DNA of 64,000 bases from NCBI GenBank assembly GCA_041906305.1, contig JAYRJL010000003.1, positions 1-64,000 of the forward strand. The letters are read 5' to 3'. This document shows positions 60,201-64,000 of the stretch, in pieces (position 1 is the stretch's first letter; the number at the start of each line of letters is the position of its first letter). The notes under the pieces are model-generated. The model was not told where the DNA came from and ran no database searches. It was given only the letters and a program-made list of their open reading frames with translations. Source of the DNA: SHVZ01 sp041906305 (GTDB lineage Bacteria > Pseudomonadota > Alphaproteobacteria > SHVZ01). The translations under genes were made by a program, and so were the position numbers.

Positions 60201-61274
60201 ATGCGGCTTCGCGTCATCGACCAGGGAGAGGCTTCCGCACTCGCCTCGCACGCGGTGCCCTACGGCATCGCCGCCGCGATGGCCGCGGATGCCGATCCCG
60301 TCCTCACCCTGTGCAGCACCGTAGCGCCCTACGTCTCGGTCGGCTTCAACCAGGACCTCGCGCGCGAGATCGACGAAGCCTGGTGCCAGGGGCGCGGGAT
60401 CCCCGTGCTTCGCCGCGAGGTCGGCGGCGGTGCGGTGCTGATCGATCGCGACCAGCTCTACTTCCACTTCGTCCTTCCGCGCGGTCTCGCCCGCGAGCGA
60501 ACCGACCGTCTGTTCCGGCGCTTCTCGGCACCGGTGCTCGCCACGTACGCGAATCTCGGCATCGACGCGACCCATCGTCCGCCGGGCGACGTGCAGGCCG
60601 CCGGCCGCAAGCTGGGTGCCATGGCGGCCGCCGAGATCGGCGACGCGCTCGTGATCGCCGGCAGCTTCCTGTTCGACTTCGACCGCGAGACGATGGCGCG
60701 CAGCCTCCGCGTGCCCGACGAGGCCTTCCGCGACCTGCTGCGCCGGGGTCTCGCCGAGCACATGGCGACGATGCGCGACCTGCTGATGAAGGTGCCGGCG
60801 CGAGACCGGGTGAAGGTGCTGTTCCTGGGCCAGGTCGCGGCGATCCTCGGGCTCGCGCCTGCCGAAGAGCACCCGACCCAGGCCGAAGCCATGGCGATCG
60901 CCGACGCCGCCCGGCGTCACGGCGACGAGGACTGGATCCATCGGCGCGGCCACAAGCTCATCGCGGGCGGCTTCAAGATCGCCGAGGGCGTGCATCTCGT
61001 CGACGGCGAGCGGCGGACACCCGGCGGCCTGCTCCGCGCGCGACTGATCGAGCAAGAAGGACGGATCCGCGATCTCGACCTGACGGGTGACGTCACCTGC
61101 CTTCCAGCCGACGGGCTCACGCGGCTGGCGGCGCGCCTGGGCGGCGTCGCGCTCGATCCCCCGGCGACGCTGGAGGCCGAAATCGCCGCCGCGATCGGCG
61201 TGCTGGGCGTCGATCTTCCCGGCGTCTCGGCCTCCGATATCGCAGAGACTCTGCGGGCGGCGCGCGCCGTCTGA
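60201..61274 (+). CDS. Lipoate-protein ligase with fused accessory domain (Lpl(AB) type)
   Basis: 357 residues. Catalytic biotin/lipoate ligase domain (1-235): RREVGGGAVLIDRDQLYFHFVLP and GRKLGAMA with the catalytic Lys137. The C-terminal part (about 250-357), with HRRGHKLIAGGFKIAEG and GGLLRARLIEQEGRIRDLDLTGD, matches the accessory domain (LplB), so both functions are in one chain. This is the form, sLpl(AB), used with LbpA carriers. It should attach lipoate or octanoate to the neighbour carrier at 59334-59777, from which it is divergently transcribed. No LipA/LipS-type lipoyl synthase gene is in the window. Confidence 0.88.
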   Translation: MRLRVIDQGEASALASHAVPYGIAAAMAADADPVLTLCSTVAPYVSVGFNQDLAREIDEAWCQGRGIPVLRREVGGGAVLIDRDQLYFHFVLPRGLARERTDRLFRRFSAPVLATYANLGIDATHRPPGDVQAAGRKLGAMAAAEIGDALVIAGSFLFDFDRETMARSLRVPDEAFRDLLRRGLAEHMATMRDLLMKVPARDRVKVLFLGQVAAILGLAPAEEHPTQAEAMAIADAARRHGDEDWIHRRGHKLIAGGFKIAEGVHLVDGERRTPGGLLRARLIEQEGRIRDLDLTGDVTCLPADGLTRLAARLGGVALDPPATLEAEIAAAIGVLGVDLPGVSASDIAETLRAARAV

Positions 61275-61374
61275 CGCCCCGGTTACGCGGATCGGACCGA
61301 TCGCCCGATCAGAATCATCGATCATCGCCCCTGGATAACGCCGCCAGGACAACGCCCGCGCTCCCTTATTGAGA

Positions 61375-61399
61375 AATTATCCATATATTTCAGATAATT
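61375..61399. promoter_or_regulatory. Inverted repeat upstream of formate dehydrogenase gene
   Basis: AATTATC-N11-GATAATT in the only AT-rich stretch of the 257-base gap before the ATG at 61532. A TTGACG (61430) with TAGCCT 18 bases on could be a promoter. Suggests a regulator-controlled promoter; no named site recognised. Confidence 0.35.
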
Positions 61400-61531
61400 G
61401 ACGGGCAACGAGTCGTGATCGCCGTTAGGTTGACGGTCCGGCGCGACCGGCAGTAGCCTATTCCGCGACAAGAAATAATGGGACGCGACAGAGGACCGGG
61501 GGGTCCCGCCGCGACCTGCGGGAGGGACAGC

Positions 61532-64000
61532 ATGACGCTCAGTCGGCGTGGATTTTTCCGCCTGACGGGGACCGGATTGGCCGGCTCCTCGCTGGCGGCG
61601 CTCGGCTTCGGCACGGGCGAGGCGGTCGCCGCCTCGGTCCGGCCGTTCAAGCTGAGCCGAGCCACCGAGACGCGGAACACGTGTCCGTACTGCTCGGTCT
61701 CCTGCGGCGTCATCCTCTACAGCCAGGGCGACCGCGCCAAGAACGCGCGGCCCGAGGTCATCCACGTCGAGGGCGACCCGGATCATCCGGTCAATCGCGG
61801 CACGCTCTGCCCCAAGGGCGCGGCGCTGCTCGACTTCATCAAGTCGCCGACCCGCGTGAAATTCCCGATGCACCGCACGCCGGGCTCGCGCGAGTGGAAG
61901 CGGGTCAGCTGGGAGTTCGCGCTCGACCGCATCTCCAAGCTGATGAAGGAAGACCGCGACAAGAACTTCATCGCCAAGAATTCCGACGGCGTCACCGTCA
62001 ACCGGTGGACCACCACCGGCTTCCTTGCGGCGTCCGCCACCTCGAACGAGACCGCGTTCCTGACCTACAAGGTCGTGCGCTCTCAGGGGATGGTCGTCTT
62101 CGACAACCAAGCAAGAGTCTGACACGGACCCACGGTGGCCAGTCTGGCCCCTACGTTCGGTCGAGGCGCGATGACGAATGGCTGGAATGACATCAAGAAT
62201 GCCGATGTCATCACCATCATGGGCGGCAACGCCGCCGAGGCGCATCCTTGCGGGTTCAAATGGGTCACCGAGGCGAAGGCCCACAACAAGGCCAAGCTGA
62301 TCGTCGTCGATCCACGCTTCACGCGCTCGGCGTCGGTCGCCGACCTCTACTGCCCGATCCGTCAGGGATCGGACATCGCCTGGCTCGGCGGCCTGATCAA
62401 CTACATCCTCGAGAACGACAAGACCCAGAAGCAGTACACCGCGCTCTACACGAACGCGGCCTTCCTGGTTAAGCCGGGCTTCGGCTTCCAGGACGGCCTC
62501 TTCGTCGGCTACGACGCCGAGAAGCGCGACTACAACCGCGCCGAGTGGGAATACGAGCTGGACGAGCAGGGAATGGCCAAGGTCGATCCGACCTTGCAGG
62601 ACCCGCGCTGCGTCTACCAGCTGATGAAGAAGCACTACGCCCGCTACACCGTCGACATGGTGTCCCGCATCACCGGGTCGCCCAAGGACAAGATGGTGAA
62701 GGCGTGGGAGATGATCGCCTCCACCGGCACGCCTGACCGCTCGCATACCTCGATGTATGCGCTCGGCTGGACCCAGCACTCCAAGGGCAGCCAGAACATC
62801 CGCGCGATGGCGATGGTCCAGCTGCTGCTGGGCAACATCGGCGTTCCCGGCGGCGGCATGAACGCGCTCCGCGGCCACTCGAACATCCAGGGTCTCACCG
62901 ACATCGGCCTGATGAGCAACCTGCTCCCGGGCTACCTGACGCTGGCCAACGACCGCGAGCCCGACTACGCGACCTACATGCGGACCCGGCAGTTCAAGCC
63001 GATCCGTCCGAACCAGACGAGCTTCTGGCAGAACTACGGCAAGTTCTTCGTCAGCTTCCAGAAGTCGATGTTCGGCAAGGCCGCGACCAAGGACAACGAC
63101 TGGGCCTACGACTGGCTGCCCAAGCTCGACGTCACCTACGACGTTCTTCGTGCCTTCGAGCTGATGCACCAGGGCAAGATGAACGGCTACTTCTGCCAGG
63201 GCTTCAATCCGCTCCTCTCGTTCCCGAACAAGAAGAAGCTGACCGACGCTTTGGCGAAGCTGAAGTTCCTGGTCGTCATGGATCCCCTGAAGACGGAAAC
63301 CGCCGCCTTCTGGGAGAACCACGGCGAGCACAACGACGTCGATCCGTCGAAGATCCAGACCGAAGTGTTCATGCTGCCGACCACGTGCTTCGCCGAGGAA
63401 GACGGGTCGCTGACCAACTCCTCGCGCTGGCTGCAGTGGCACTGGAAGGCGGCGGAGCCGCCGGGCGAGGCCAAGAGCGACATCGACATCATGTCGTCGC
63501 TCTATCGTCGCATCCGGGGCCTGTACGCCAAGGACACCGGCGCGTTCCCCGAGCCGATCATGAACGTGGTCTGGCCCTATGCCGATCCGGACAAGCCGAC
63601 GCCGGAAGAGATCGCCAAGGAGATCAACGGCAAGGTCCTGGAAGACGTGACCGACCCGGCCGATCCGACCAGGATCGTGCTCCGGGCCGGCCAGCAGGTG
63701 CCTGCCTTCGCGCTTCTCCGCGACGACGGCAAGACCTCAGCGGGCTGCTGGATCTACACCGGCTGCTTCACCGATGCCGGCAACATGATGGCGCGTCGCG
63801 ACACCAGCGACCCGGCCGAACGGGGCAACTTCCCGAACTGGGCGTTCTCGTGGCCGGCCAACCGCCGGATCCTCTACAACCGCGCCTCGGCGGATGCCGA
63901 CGGCAAGCCGTGGAGCCACAGGAAGCGCATCATCGAGTGGAACGGCGCCGCCTGGACCGGCTTCGACGTGCCGGACTTCGGCGTCGCCGTGAATCCGTCC
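61532..64000 (+). CDS. fdnG: Selenocysteine-containing formate dehydrogenase-N alpha subunit, C-terminus beyond window
   Basis: 823 codons seen; E. coli FdnG has 1015. Twin-arginine signal (LSRRGFFRL) for export of the folded enzyme. A [4Fe-4S] site is formed by Cys51, Cys54, Cys58 and Cys93. The bis-MGD fold follows. Codon 197 (62120-62122) is TGA, read here as selenocysteine: the flanking QARV-U-HGPTVASLAPTFGRGAM matches FdnG/FdoG exactly, E. coli Sec being residue 196. The frame stays open to the end on both sides of it. Oxidises formate in the periplasm, passing electrons via beta and gamma subunits (not in view) to quinone. The start has GGGAGGGA seven bases before the ATG. Confidence 0.93.
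62120..62122 (+). other. Selenocysteine UGA codon
   Basis: In-frame TGA at the metal-ligand position of a formate dehydrogenase, followed by HGPTVASLAP. A frameshift or pseudogene is unlikely because the same frame continues with perfect family sequence. Confidence 0.92.
62123..62160 (+). promoter_or_regulatory. Bacterial SECIS element
   Basis: The mRNA just after the UGA folds as GGCC-AGUCU-GGCC (62137-62149) with a U next to the stem. The loop G and U are at the 20th and 21st bases after UGA, the same spacing as in E. coli fdhF, where SelB binds them. The lower stem is imperfect. Confidence 0.75.

Noticed and set aside
62120..62122. Premature stop or frameshift making fdnG a pseudogene
   Set aside because: The TGA is at the known Sec position, with a SECIS-like hairpin and unbroken family sequence after it.

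Overview
The window is about 64 kb of GC-rich chromosome, almost certainly from an alphaproteobacterium of the Rhodospirillales or a near relative. The evidence is the combination of cell-cycle regulators GcrA, CtrA and ChpT, a class I lysyl-tRNA synthetase, UPF0262 beside hisD, DUF2948 between murA and hisG, the recA-alaS pair, GTTC-N7-GTTC type SOS boxes and very common ATGA/GTGA start-stop overlaps. No phage, integrase, insertion sequence, rRNA or CRISPR array was seen. There is one tRNA (Thr-GGT).

Layout. 1-4.7 kb (minus strand): a truncated secreted Ala/Pro-rich protein, suhB, a PAS_5 protein, a soluble histidine kinase and an acyl-CoA-dehydrogenase-fold enzyme whose key residues point to a desulfinase. 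4.8-12 kb: a secreted protein, two paralogous ion antiporters pointing at each other across an SDR gene, and a TRAP-TAXI uptake system. 12-24.5 kb: a housekeeping block with coxG-lysS, a branched-chain aminotransferase, yacG-rng-maf-infA, an LMW phosphatase, UPF0262, hisD-hisG, DUF2948 and murA, then a Blh-type persulfide dioxygenase homologue and an ATP-grasp protein. 24.6-29.3 kb: small proteins around tRNA-Thr, a membrane histidine kinase operon, msrA and a universal stress protein. 29.4-37.4 kb: two tandem M81 (MlrC) genes, gcrA, and two paralogous family-5 solute-binding proteins in inverted orientation flanking a lone tungstate-binding protein.

37.5-47.7 kb is the motility and cell-cycle block: fliJ, fliI, ctrA, an unrelated oxidoreductase, then cheR-cheB-cheY-cheW-cheA and chpT (all che genes and chpT on the minus strand). 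47.7-53.4 kb holds DUF3553, a small secreted protein, a nucleotidyltransferase-like gene, mobA, alaS and recA. 53.7-59.3 kb is a dppABC(DF) peptide/nickel-type ABC operon. 59.3-64 kb is the most unusual part: a GcvH-like lipoyl carrier, a DsrE-like sulfurtransferase and a fused lipoate-protein ligase, followed by a formate dehydrogenase-N alpha subunit that needs an in-frame UGA read as selenocysteine and runs off the window end.

Two themes connect separate genes. Sulfur: a desulfinase-like flavoprotein, a persulfide dioxygenase homologue, and the lipoyl-carrier/DsrE/ligase trio that resembles the accessory part of sHdr sulfur oxidation. Mo/W: a tungstate-binding protein, MobA and the selenocysteine formate dehydrogenase. 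Both links are inference from gene content. Starts were chosen by Shine-Dalgarno spacing and family length; several are GTG or TTG.
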